DNA of 64,000 nucleotides, from the NCBI GenBank assembly GCA_034522175.1, contig JAXHLQ010000001.1:3906001-3970000 (forward strand), written 5' to 3'. Shown here one piece after another: positions 34,466-41,855 of the stretch. Each line of letters begins with the position of its first letter. Within the stretch, counting starts at the first letter, position 1. This stretch comes from JAIPDZ01 sp034522175. Lineage in GTDB: Bacteria > Desulfobacterota > DSM-4660 > Desulfatiglandales > Desulfatiglandaceae. The notes under the pieces are model-generated. The model was not told where the DNA came from, ran no database searches, and saw only the letters and a program-made list of their open reading frames with translations. The position numbers were made by a program, and so were the translations under genes.

Positions 34466-34969
34466 TTAGGTGGAATGCTGCGGCTGCTCACGACAGATGG
34501 TTTGGATTATTTCATCTAACTGATGAAGGAAACGCGATCGGTCACGCTTGGTTAATGGAGGAGGTCCTCCAATTACTTCTCCAGATTCACGGAGTTCAGA
34601 CAACAGATCCCGGGTCGCGACGGTCATGCCGATGTTGTCTTCCGTGAATGGCTTCCCGGTTGGGCTGAGTATCTTCGCACTTTCCTTCAGGCAGCGACTT
34701 GCGAGCGGAATATCTGCGGTGATCACGATGTCTTGCGGTTGCACATGTTCCACAATCCAATTATCGGCAGCGTCCAACCCGTTCCCCACCAATTTCAGGG
34801 CAATCCGTTTTTCATTGGGCGTCCGCATCCAGGAGTTGGCCACCAAGGTCACACGAAGGCCAAATCGACCGGCAACGCGATAGACCTCCTCTTTCACCGG
34901 ACAGGCATCGGCATCCACAAAGATGTTCAGCAAACGAAAAACCCCCTTACTTTCAAAAACTGTCCCCAT
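34466..34969 (-). CDS. YaiI/YqxD family (DUF188) protein
   Basis: This protein of up to 167 residues has the family start NIFVDADACPVKEEVYRVAG, the middle DAADNWIVEHVQPQDIVITA and SRCLKESAKILSPTGKPFTE. These PIN-like-fold proteins are conserved but uncharacterised. Two starts are possible: ATG at 34969, or TTG at 34933 with GGGGG upstream, which would give the usual ~155-residue length. It looks intact in a region of fragments. Confidence 0.85.
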   Translation of the reverse strand: MGTVFESKGVFRLLNIFVDADACPVKEEVYRVAGRFGLRVTLVANSWMRTPNEKRIALKLVGNGLDAADNWIVEHVQPQDIVITADIPLASRCLKESAKILSPTGKPFTEDNIGMTVATRDLLSELRESGEVIGGPPPLTKRDRSRFLHQLDEIIQTICREQPQHST

Positions 34970-35059
34970 GGTTTCTCATCTTCAGGGGCCGGGATCAGGG
35001 CCGCGTAGTTGGTCGCCCTGGAGGAGGCTGTCGACCGTCTATCCGATGCCGGCACGTGT

Positions 35060-35157
35060 GGCTCGGTCTGTCGAACCGTTAACCATGACCACCGCTTCCG
35101 GTCCCTGTCTGTACGGAGTCTTTTGAATTTCGCTATGTAATCATCGAGTGTCGTCAT
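35060..35157 (-). pseudogene. 5' fragment of a restriction-type gene
   Basis: MTTLDDYIAKFKRLRTDRDR then KRWSW starts like HNH-type restriction endonucleases. In the next frame NGSTDRATRAGIG follows. That second motif resembles NDSTDRGARASIGQ at 39330, the start of an Eco57I-like methyltransferase. The segment seems to be a junction of two restriction-modification remnants. Confidence 0.3.
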
Positions 35158-35401
35158 TTCACATCTTCAGGCAGTACTTTTCAAACAAAATTTCCTTCAA
35201 AACGTGGGGATTAATCCCTCCCACTTCGGCGGTATTGTGGGGTTCTTCATTTTTTAGAAACTCAAATTTAGACCAAGCAGGCCTTCGGGGCCGTTAATGA
35301 TGGCAACTTCTGAACTTATAGACGTCCCACTCCCCAAGTTCACCATGCGGTTTCCTTTTCAGGCAACGTTGCCTATGGTGTCAATCATCATGCAGCCGGG
35401 A

Positions 35402-35710
35402 TCACCTTCGGCTTCGAACTCTTGCCTCGATCCATGCAGGATCTCTTCGCATAGGAAGTATGCCGACAATATAGGTGGCGGTGTCTTGATCGATTTCGTA
35501 ATAGATTCCGTATGGAAATCTCTTGGAGAGCATTCGGAAAAAGCCATATTGTTTGGCATGAACGCCTGCAAAAATAGTCAGCGATTCCATGTCAGACAGG
35601 AGGCTGTCCCAAAAATAGTCTCCAATACCAGGCTGCCTCCGCTCGTAAAATACCCGCCCTTCTTCGAGGTCTTCAACTCCGTCCCTGGAGACAACAACCT
35701 CTTTGATCAT
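35402..35710 (-). CDS. RelE/ParE-family toxin
   Basis: This 102-residue protein has VVVSRDGVEDLEEGRVFYER, GDYFWDSLLSDMESL, RMLSKRFPYGIYYEIDQDTA and a C-terminal IVGILPMRRDPAWI. This is the ParE-like toxin type (plasmid stabilisation protein). The ATG overlaps the antitoxin stop by 4 bp. ParE toxins poison gyrase; RelE types cut mRNA; the exact target cannot be told. Confidence 0.85.
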   Translation of the reverse strand: MIKEVVVSRDGVEDLEEGRVFYERRQPGIGDYFWDSLLSDMESLTIFAGVHAKQYGFFRMLSKRFPYGIYYEIDQDTATYIVGILPMRRDPAWIEARVRSRR

Positions 35711-35916
35711 GATGAATGCCGCCTTGTCTTCAGCTCTTTGAGTGAAATAAATTCCATTTCACCGTTTTCCATTCGCCGCTTCCTCTCCGCCAAAATATCG
35801 CCATGCCATTCAGGTGACGCCGGTTCGCCATCCTCATGGATCAGGGCATCCCAAAGCGCTTCCATGGCCCGAAGGCGCTCAACCGTATTCATTTTCTTTA
35901 TTTCGGCAGTTTGCAT
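35707..35916 (-). CDS. Antitoxin, addiction-module component family
   Basis: This 69-residue protein (MQTAEIKKMNTVERLRAMEA, then LWDALIHEDGEPASPEWHGD) is typical of the addiction-module component family (PF09720) that pairs with ParE toxins. It is upstream of and overlaps the toxin gene (ATGA). Confidence 0.85.
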   Translation of the reverse strand: MQTAEIKKMNTVERLRAMEALWDALIHEDGEPASPEWHGDILAERKRRMENGEMEFISLKELKTRRHSS

Positions 35917-36298
35917 GATAAAATCTCCTTTTCCATAACTGACGTGAAAAAAACGTCTGATTACTCTTTACACCTCTACAACCCAGACCTGTCGAATTTT
36001 CTCATGTTGCTGGTTGACAAAACGCCATCGAAACCACCTGCTGCAGCCAAAAATACTCTTGAGTCGTCATGATACATCAAATCAACACGTGTTTTCACTC
36101 CAAATCCGCCTCAATCGAAGAGCCTCCCCTCCCTCATTTTGCTCACCTCATACGATGCTGGCGGTTCCGCCACCCCTGCGTGGGGCTGGGGTTCGTAACG
36201 CGTTTCGGCGTTTCGGGACGGGGCTAAATAATTGATTAACCCCGTCCCGGGAGTTCACGTGTTTCTTGGGAGGTTTTTCCTGGAAAAGAAGGGCTTTG
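35917..36298. other. Intergenic with REP-like palindrome
   Basis: No gene is visible. A perfect 10-bp inverted repeat, CGGGACGGGG (36214-36223) and CCCCGTCCCG (36240-36249), with a 16-nt AT-rich loop, lies 50 bp downstream of the TPR-like gene's stop. It lacks a T tract, so it is more like a REP hairpin than a classic terminator. Confidence 0.55.
36214..36249. repeat. REP-like hairpin
   Basis: Ten perfectly paired bases, CGGGACGGGG with CCCCGTCCCG, around the loop CTAAATAATTGATTAA. Confidence 0.6.
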
Positions 36299-37057
36299 TT
36301 ATGAAGATTCATCTGTCTGCTCTTCATCCAGCGACTCCAGCCTGCTGACCACATGCTTCCGTTCTTCCGAATCGATGTTTAAAGCCATTTCATATATTTC
36401 CTTGGCCTTTTTCAGATTTTTCTCCATATGACGCGGGCAAAAAGTGGAATACATATCGCCCCATCCAATATAGCCCCAGGCATTATCTGGAAATTCTTCG
36501 ATGAGCGCCTGGAAGGACTGGTCTCCCTGCTCGGTTTCTCCGAGCATAAAATAGGATTCAGCTTCCGCTCTTTTCATATTGCAGATCAGCAATTCATCCG
36601 AATCCGGAAAAAAGGAACAGAATTCTCTGCAATAATCAATTCGTTTTTGATAAAAGGAGGGGTCAGAACTGCCGGCATTCAGAAGCTCCATTTCAAAATC
36701 CTGGCACCAATTAAATAAAGATTGCAGACCGGCAAATACCTTTCTGGTATCCTCGACGTCCTTCATATCTTCTGTAAATCTTGATTTCAGGTGATCCCAG
36801 ACCTGCAACCATACATTACAGCATTCGATCGCCTTGTCTGCTCCCTCTGACTCCAAGAGCGTGTACCCTTCCTGCATCATATCATCCAATTGCTCAGAAT
36901 TAATCACGTCAGGCGCTAATCGTTTCCACAAAACCGTACAGGCCATCCAGATAAAGTCCACATCAAATCCTGAAGCGGTAATGGTGAACTCCTTTTCCCA
37001 GCTCTTCGCCAATTCCTCTGCAGTAGCAGTGCTCTGGAGTAGGCCATACAACTCCAT
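36299..37057 (-). CDS. TPR-like protein, SEC-C-associated type
   Basis: This protein of up to 252 residues is all-helical: FDVDFIWMACTVLWKRLAPD, LFNWCQDFEMELLNAG, MKRAEAESYFMLGETEQGDQ and a TPR-like AWGYIGWGDMYSTF...AKEIYEMALNID. Similar proteins often carry a SEC-C zinc motif at one end, not seen here. The N-terminus is doubtful: residues before ~20 run into a PIN-toxin fragment read in another frame. The true start may therefore be lost, or may be the internal ATG near 36946. The function is unknown. Confidence 0.6.
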   Translation of the reverse strand: MELYGLLQSTATAEELAKSWEKEFTITASGFDVDFIWMACTVLWKRLAPDVINSEQLDDMMQEGYTLLESEGADKAIECCNVWLQVWDHLKSRFTEDMKDVEDTRKVFAGLQSLFNWCQDFEMELLNAGSSDPSFYQKRIDYCREFCSFFPDSDELLICNMKRAEAESYFMLGETEQGDQSFQALIEEFPDNAWGYIGWGDMYSTFCPRHMEKNLKKAKEIYEMALNIDSEERKHVVSRLESLDEEQTDESS

Positions 37058-37241
37058 AGGGATCCACAGCGCGTTGCAAGTGGTCCTGCTCTGCCTTGCT
37101 TCTGCAACCCTGGATCAGCTCCATCAAAACGTATCCTGGCAAAGCAATTTCTTCATTTTCATCCAACGCGTCGAACCACTCCATGGCAGGCGGGTAGTTC
37201 CGAAGGATATCTATCATCACGTCGCTATCCAGTAGAATCAT
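36963..37241 (-). pseudogene. PIN-domain toxin, 3'-truncated
   Basis: From the ATG at 37241 the frame reads MILLDSDVMIDILRNYPPAM (first catalytic Asp in LDSDV), then LPGYVLMELIQGCRSKAEQ (second acidic site). The similarity ends at about VWPTPEHC (~37030). The third and fourth acidic residues of VapC-type RNases are missing and the last ~20 residues belong to the sequence of the next gene. The toxin is probably inactive. It overlaps its antitoxin gene by 17 bp. Confidence 0.7.
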
Positions 37242-37503
37242 GATGAAAATCCCTCCGCTGCACCTGCTCCCTGAGCCGCCTGGCATAGATGGCGCTATCC
37301 TCTATGTCATCCCTGTCTTCCCATAGACCGATAAGGCCGGAGCGCCTGAGCTCGCCAACGGTTAAATGACGATGCCGCGTCTTGCTTTTGTCGGTCTGCG
37401 GCAATACAATGATTTCAACAAGTTCCCCCTTCTTATAGGGCAGCCCCTTGATGGTCAGTTCCCCATCCTCTGCAACCGTCTGTTCAAGTCTGACAGCCTG
37501 CAT
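37225..37503 (-). CDS. Antitoxin partner of the PIN toxin
   Basis: This 92-residue protein begins MQAVRLEQTVAEDGELTIKG, an AbrB/VapB-like N-terminus found in antitoxins paired with PIN toxins (LPYKKGELVEIIV). A helical tail with RRSGLIGLWEDRDDIEDS would wrap the toxin. The start at 37503 is chosen because AAAGGAGG lies 7 bp upstream; the in-frame ATG at 37524 has none. Since its toxin is truncated, it may be an orphan now. Confidence 0.72.
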   Translation of the reverse strand: MQAVRLEQTVAEDGELTIKGLPYKKGELVEIIVLPQTDKSKTRHRHLTVGELRRSGLIGLWEDRDDIEDSAIYARRLREQVQRRDFHHDSTG

Positions 37504-37549
37504 AAGTCGCCTCCTTTTATCCATACGATATTCCCGTCATCTGATGGCT

Positions 37550-37682
37550 TCATCCTGCAACACCATACTCCACTGCCCCCGGATTTTCCATCCGCCTGGA
37601 TGCGTCCAAAATTTCCATTCCCACGATGTTTCCGATCTTGTCGAAGTCGAGAATGATGCCCGGCTTCTCCTCATCGATTACT
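37550..37682 (-). pseudogene. DUF2283 gene, 5'-truncated second copy
   Basis: The minus strand reads DEEKPGIILDFDKIGNIVGM, then EILDASRRMENPGAVEYGVA, and stops at 37550. It matches the C-terminal two thirds of the DUF2283 protein at 27276-27470. The N-terminal part is missing and is replaced by the 52-bp repeat at 37683, which marks the break. Confidence 0.75.
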
Positions 37683-37734
37683 TTAATCGCTTCGAACCTT
37701 AATCAGTTCCAACTGCCCAAAATCCCTTATCAAT
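37683..37734 (+). repeat. 52-bp perfect direct repeat, copy 1
   Basis: Identical over 52 bp to 43764-43815 (begins TTAATCGCTTCGAACCTTAA, ends CCCTTATCAAT). Both copies are followed within 20-60 bp by TTCGCTACGTCCC. Confidence 0.9.
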
Positions 37735-38146
37735 TTATACAAGTTCACGAGTTCGCTACGTCCCCCATTCCGTCCCTTTCAATCAAACAGCCCCATCTGG
37801 GTCATCTTTTTGGCTGAAGGTTCATGAACAACTCTGCTCTTGACTCACCTTTCCGTTTGATCCATTGAAGACCTGGACAGGGGCTCGCGGGCCGGTATCT
37901 CGATGGAAGGCTGATGGGCCACATTAATTCCCCCGTTAAATCCATTGTAATCCTCCGCTCCGCAATCCCTCTAACAGCCATTTGACGGATTGGTGATTGC
38001 CGGTATCCAGCAACAAGCGCCTCCTCACTTTAAACCGAACACCCACCGCCTCTTTCAAAACATTATCATAAAAAACGGGAGAAATACGTTCCTTTTTAAC
38101 GGAGATGAGTCAAGAGCAGATTTATCCCGTTAAATGAGTAGCCTAT
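37735..38146. other. Intergenic with repeats and a gene remnant
   Basis: This holds a CTACGTCCCCC-type repeat (37752-37765) and the second TCTGCTCTTGACTC pair (37833-37846 and 38107-38120). It also holds a minus-strand fragment, 38095-37936, reading ISPVFYDNVLKEAVGVRFKV, then RRRLLLDTGNHQSVKWLLEG and a stop, with no start codon. I do not recognise the family of this fragment. Confidence 0.5.
37833..38120. repeat. Paired inverted repeat, TCTGCTCTTGACTC family (copy pair 2)
   Basis: TCTGCTCTTGACTC (37833-37846) is the exact reverse complement of GAGTCAAGAGCAGA (38107-38120). The same elements occur at 34337-34445. Confidence 0.6.
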
Positions 38147-38362
38147 TTAACTGGGACTTGACCCCTTCATTCCTCCCACAAGCTGCGGGTCCAGGTCCCG
38201 GTTCCGGCGTTCGTAGGCCACCCGTATCGCATCCTTATCGGCCTCCCGCATCACGGACTGATATTCGGCTGTGGGGATGTTCTTTCGCGTCGCCTCGTCG
38301 TGCCGGATGGCTTCAACAGTCTTGGTGGTGTTCTTCTTTTTGTTTGTCATGGTTCTGTCCAA
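38147..38362 (-). pseudogene. DNA methyltransferase, 5' fragment
   Basis: From 38362 the frame reads MDRTMTNKKKNTTKTVEAIR, then KNIPTAEYQSVMREADKDAI and RVAYERRNRDLDPQLV. This is the N-terminus of type III-like site-specific DNA methyltransferases (which continue VWRGKDQ...). After PQLV the match ends and the frame closes at 38147. The catalytic domains are missing. Confidence 0.65.
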
Positions 38363-38412
38363 TGTGTCTCAAGATTCTTATCAAAAGATGCATTCTTGAT
38401 ATGATTATCTTA

Positions 38413-38688
38413 TCAGGTGTTGACCTTTTCCCATTCGGCGTGAGGTCCTCGTCCCCGGCATGCCACCCTGCCGGATTTGCGCATGTCTGAAAGGGCCCTT
38501 TGAAGCGTCGGATAACTTACGCCAGGGCAGGCCCGCCGCAGGTCTTCGATCCTGAATGTTTCGGGCAACCGGTCAACCGCTCGCTCAACCATTTTTCGCT
38601 TGGCTGATCAGCCCAGCGCTCGCAGGGTCATCCCCTGCATGTGGCTAATGGGTGTTTCCAGCAGATAGTCATATTCAAATGATCTCAT
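38413..38688 (-). pseudogene. Fic-family gene with internal deletion
   Basis: The frame from 38688 starts MRSFEYDYLLETPI, like the N-terminus of Fic AMPylases. A TGA follows after 26 codons. The same frame then continues with a C-terminal winged helix (VDRLPETFRIEDLRRACPGV, then SYPTLQRALSDMRKSGRV) of the kind that ends Fic proteins. The Fic motif HxFxxGNGR and the whole catalytic core are absent. Confidence 0.55.
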
Positions 38689-38798
38689 ATCGTATCTCCG
38701 TAGATTCCATCGATTTCAACAACTACCTCGCTTTTCTGGATGCTTCGCACCCGGTTTACATGGTTCTTTCTCTCACAATGTCAATGGTATGATCGAAT

Positions 38799-39230
38799 TC
38801 AGGAATTCCAGGGGGCGACCCGTTCGATCATCTGGCTAAATTGCGATTCCACCTTCTCATTGAAGTCGGCCTCGATTTGATACATCTCAGTAAATTCCGC
38901 AAAGGCCCACCGGCCGTATCGGCCCAGGTTGTTGACGCCGGCGACCCAGTAGGTCTCCATGGTGGCCTTCTTTTCTTTGACATCCTCGCGGCGATAGCCT
39001 TTGATCTCGATGATCAGGTGAAGCGCGTCCTCATGGCCGTCATCCACCAGGACAATGAAATCCGGCAGGTAGGTGCGGGTTTCAGAGCCGTAGCGGTAGG
39101 GCACCTCCAGACCGGCACTGTGGTTCTTCACATAGGCCTTGACTCGGAGATAGGTCTCAGCCACGCGGAAAAAGGCCTCCTGGTCCCCGCAATTGGATTT
39201 TAAAAGAGCGTCCCGTTGTCTATGCCGGGT
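38799..39230 (-). pseudogene. Type III-like restriction helicase, C-terminal fragment
   Basis: Codons from ~39230 read GDQEAFFRVAETYLRVKAYV, then LEVPYRYGSETRTYLPDFIV and HLIIEIKGYRREDVKEKKAT. This is the PD-(D/E)XK nuclease domain that ends type III Res-like subunits (catalytic PDF...EIKGY visible). A short tail follows to the stop at 38799. The helicase part is missing upstream, where a methyltransferase fragment is joined. Confidence 0.7.
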
Positions 39231-39390
39231 CCAATATCCTCACATGCTCGGGGCCGCCTTCAAACAGGGAGGCCATGAATTGAGCGATTGCAACCGGGGT
39301 CAAAAACTGACCGATGCTGGCGCGTGCGCCTCGATCCGTCGAGTCGTTAAAGGATTTGCGAATGTGGTCAAGTGCGTGTAAGGAAGACAT
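39220..39390 (-). pseudogene. Eco57I-like adenine methyltransferase, 5' fragment
   Basis: The ATG at 39390 starts MSSLHALDHIRKSFNDSTDR, then GARASIGQFLTPVAIAQFMA and ILDPA, ending at a TAG at 39220. FLTPVAIAQFMASLF and the first half of motif I (ILDPA, normally continuing GAG) are typical of N6-adenine methyltransferases of type IIG. The remainder is lost at the junction with the restriction fragment downstream. Confidence 0.65.
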
Positions 39391-39779
39391 GATTGCCTCT
39401 GTTGCAGAGAGGGGACACTGGACCTACCATCTCTTTCAAATTCAATGAGTTCATCCAACCCCCAAAGCCCGATCCTATCATCTTGCGCACAACGGACGGC
39501 CTGAGGCCATACAAAAAGCAGGCAGGTGGCTCCGTGACTTTCGGGACACCTTTTCAATCCTTATTGCGACCTGCTCGAATCAATAAATTCAGAAAGCGGC
39601 TACGTACCCTATTTGCTCGTCCCCTATTCGCTACATTAAAGCCAATTTATGCCCATTAAATCGGTGTCTTAAGACAGTTATTTGGTTATCTACGGACGTC
39701 CCACAGGCCATACACGTTTTGGCCCACTTTCGGGCCATTTGGACCCTGAATCGGGCCAGATTCGTGCCAACTGGCCTGA
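39391..39779. other. Intergenic with dispersed repeats
   Basis: No gene is recognised. The region carries CTACGTACCC and GCTCGTCCCC (about 39598-39625) and CTACGGACGTCCCAC (39696-39710), members of the dispersed ACGTCCC repeat family. Confidence 0.45.
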
Positions 39780-41153
39780 TTATTCTTCCGGCAACGCATA
39801 CCAACTTCCTTTGGTCTTTCCGTGCTTTGCCAAAACCTTTTTTTCCACCATTTCCTTCATGTCTCGCTTGGCCGTGCGTATGCTGCTATCCGTGGCCTTC
39901 GCGTATTCCTGCACAGTGATGCGATCCTTGTCTTCGAGATACCTGAGTCCCGCCATCTGGCGTTCGCTCAATCCCAGCCCGGCAAATCGTTGATCCGTAG
40001 GCAGCGCCTTTCGGAAGATAACCCGGAAACTACTGCCGCGCGATTCAAACTGGGGCTCAGGGATGCCTGCCTTCCGGCATGCTTCAATCATCCGGCCGGT
40101 CCCAGTTCCAAACTGCTCGATATAGCGGATCAGGAAGAACGCATGAGCAATCAGCTTGTTCCGCGGCTTGGACTCATGGTTCCGGCGCAGATCGTCTACG
40201 GTCAGCCCTGCCGGCAGCGTACCAGGGTTCCAGACCTCAAGACTGTGATCGAAAATCCGCACCTGGACATTCCCAGTATCGGCATAGTCTCGGTGGCACA
40301 CCGCATTGATGATCGCTTCGCGAACAGCGTCCAGCGGATACTCCCACTCCTCGGTCCGTTCCAATTTTCCCTCGAACTTCACTGCCATACTGGTGTTACG
40401 CCGGACGAACGCCATCGCCTCTTCGACCTGATCCATAACGGATCCTTCAATAACCTTCATGTCGAGAAAATGAACGGCGTCATCGCCCTTGAAGCGCGCA
40501 CACCGTAAAACAGACTGGAGCATCAATCGCTCTGGATCCTTGCCGAAGAGCAAGATGGACGCAATCGTAGTTTTCCCGTCTCGAATCAGATTCAGTTGGC
40601 GTAGCGCTTGATCAACGGGTATATCGGCGCTTATATTCAATCGCCGTTCGCTTTTTGCCCAACCCAAAAAGCGCCGCACCTTCTCGACGTTGATGTCATG
40701 GAGTGATGCCTCGTTCAATATCGTCTGATCCCAGGTGATGCCACGGGTCGTGAAATAGAGGTCGGCCGCCTCGGCCGGCGAGAGTATCTGGTTCGTCTTT
40801 CCAGAGCGTCTCAATGGTTTATCAAAGGCATAAACGGGTTTCGCCGGATTCTCCGGCACGTCCAGCGTGATAACAATCTTCGCTTCGCTCCTGATGGTGG
40901 CGATGGATGGAACAATTCTGGGGTTCGTATTCCCGACGACTTTGTTTGCAAGATCTTCCAGGGTTCCTTTGCCAATTTGTACACCTACAACCCGGCCGTC
41001 GTCCGCGACGCCAATGTACAAACGGCCGCCCCGCGCCGTCGCAAACGCTGCACAGGTTGCGACGATTTCTTTCCACTCTCCCAGGGACCCCTTGAGTTCA
41101 ACCGTCTCTCCCTCAGCAGGAATCGCCATCCTTTCAAACCGTTTTTGCTTCAC
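39780..41153 (-). CDS. AlbA_2-domain ATP-binding protein (Schlafen-like)
   Basis: This 457-residue protein has an N-terminal AlbA_2 domain (EGETVELKGSLGEWKEIVAT, ARGGRLYIGVADDGRVVGVQ), a middle linker and a C-terminal GHKL-type ATPase (REAIINAVCHRDYADTG, FGTGTGRMIEACRKAGI). A winged helix ends it (LSERQMAGLRYLEDKDRITV). Such proteins are common in defence islands and may act as regulators or nucleases. The start is GTG at 41153 with GAGG upstream; an ATG at 41129 is an alternative. It is the first of three intact-looking family members here, each with different ends. Confidence 0.82.
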   Translation of the reverse strand: MKQKRFERMAIPAEGETVELKGSLGEWKEIVATCAAFATARGGRLYIGVADDGRVVGVQIGKGTLEDLANKVVGNTNPRIVPSIATIRSEAKIVITLDVPENPAKPVYAFDKPLRRSGKTNQILSPAEAADLYFTTRGITWDQTILNEASLHDINVEKVRRFLGWAKSERRLNISADIPVDQALRQLNLIRDGKTTIASILLFGKDPERLMLQSVLRCARFKGDDAVHFLDMKVIEGSVMDQVEEAMAFVRRNTSMAVKFEGKLERTEEWEYPLDAVREAIINAVCHRDYADTGNVQVRIFDHSLEVWNPGTLPAGLTVDDLRRNHESKPRNKLIAHAFFLIRYIEQFGTGTGRMIEACRKAGIPEPQFESRGSSFRVIFRKALPTDQRFAGLGLSERQMAGLRYLEDKDRITVQEYAKATDSSIRTAKRDMKEMVEKKVLAKHGKTKGSWYALPEE

Positions 41154-41243
41154 GCCTGATTCCTCGTTTTTCTACCGAAAATACCGCCCTTCGCCACGGT
41201 CAGCCGTTGATCAATGAACGCCCGCCGGTGTGCGAAGAGTTCT

Positions 41244-41348
41244 TTAGCGCAGCACCGCCTTCGGATTCCAGCCGGCCTTAAACTCCGACCGCTCCCACTC
41301 CACGGTACGGGCGGTCAATAGATCGTCAATATTGACGGGCAGTTTCAT
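41244..41348 (-). pseudogene. AlbA_2 protein 5' fragment
   Basis: The 34-codon frame MKLPVNIDDLLTARTVEWER, then SEFKAGWNPKAVL, matches the start of large AlbA_2/ATP-binding proteins (MKLPxNIDDLLxxRxVEWERxEFKxGWNP). It then stops at 41244. The rest of the gene is missing. Confidence 0.6.
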
Positions 41349-41855
41349 GTCTGTCCATCTTTCCCCTTCAATCGCTTCTTTGCCAGCCCTCTTTTATCTT
41401 CCGTTCATCAACCCCAACTCGCACGGGTTATGTGATCCCCCCATATCTCACCTCCCCTTGAAACACCTCCCGCACATGCCAGGCCACGAACGCGGGCTCG
41501 GGCTAACAGGACGGACGATGGGAGCCGCAGGGGTTTTCCGTGGTACGCCGCCAGTCATTCGGTGAAGCCGTGCGTGCCATGCGCCCGGTCGGTTGCTTGA
41601 ATGCCGAGATCGGGGGAGACGGGGAACGCGCCTCTGTCAAAGAGTTTGTGATCCACAATCCCATTCCGACGCGTCCATCTTTTTTTGGCAAAGATCTGAC
41701 GGGTCGTCCCCCAGTCCCACAATGTCAACTTTTGAACTTATAGACGTCCCTCGGTCCCCACTCATGGACGTCAGCCCACATTAAGTTTACAAGTTGGCTA
41801 CGTCCCCCATTCCGCCATTCTGCACATATTCACTTCGCCTTGTGCAATAACTTGG
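41349..41855. other. Intergenic, repeat-rich
   Basis: No credible gene is seen. Members of the dispersed repeat family occur as a pair: CTTATAGACGTCCC (41738-41751) and GGCTACGTCCCCCATTCCG (41792-41810). GGGACTGGGGGACGACCC (minus strand, 41698-41715) also lies here. The 41500-41700 part has a long open minus-strand frame without family features, which I treat as non-coding. Confidence 0.45.

Noticed and set aside
38413..38688. In-frame TGA in the Fic remnant as selenocysteine
   Set aside because: The two sides are not adjacent in Fic proteins, no Cys is expected there, and the catalytic core is missing, so it is a deletion junction and not a Sec codon.
41503..41691. Small minus-strand gene before the AlbA_2 fragment
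   Set aside because: No recognisable domain, no ribosome-binding site, biased composition (many R, S, P, T) and location among repeats.
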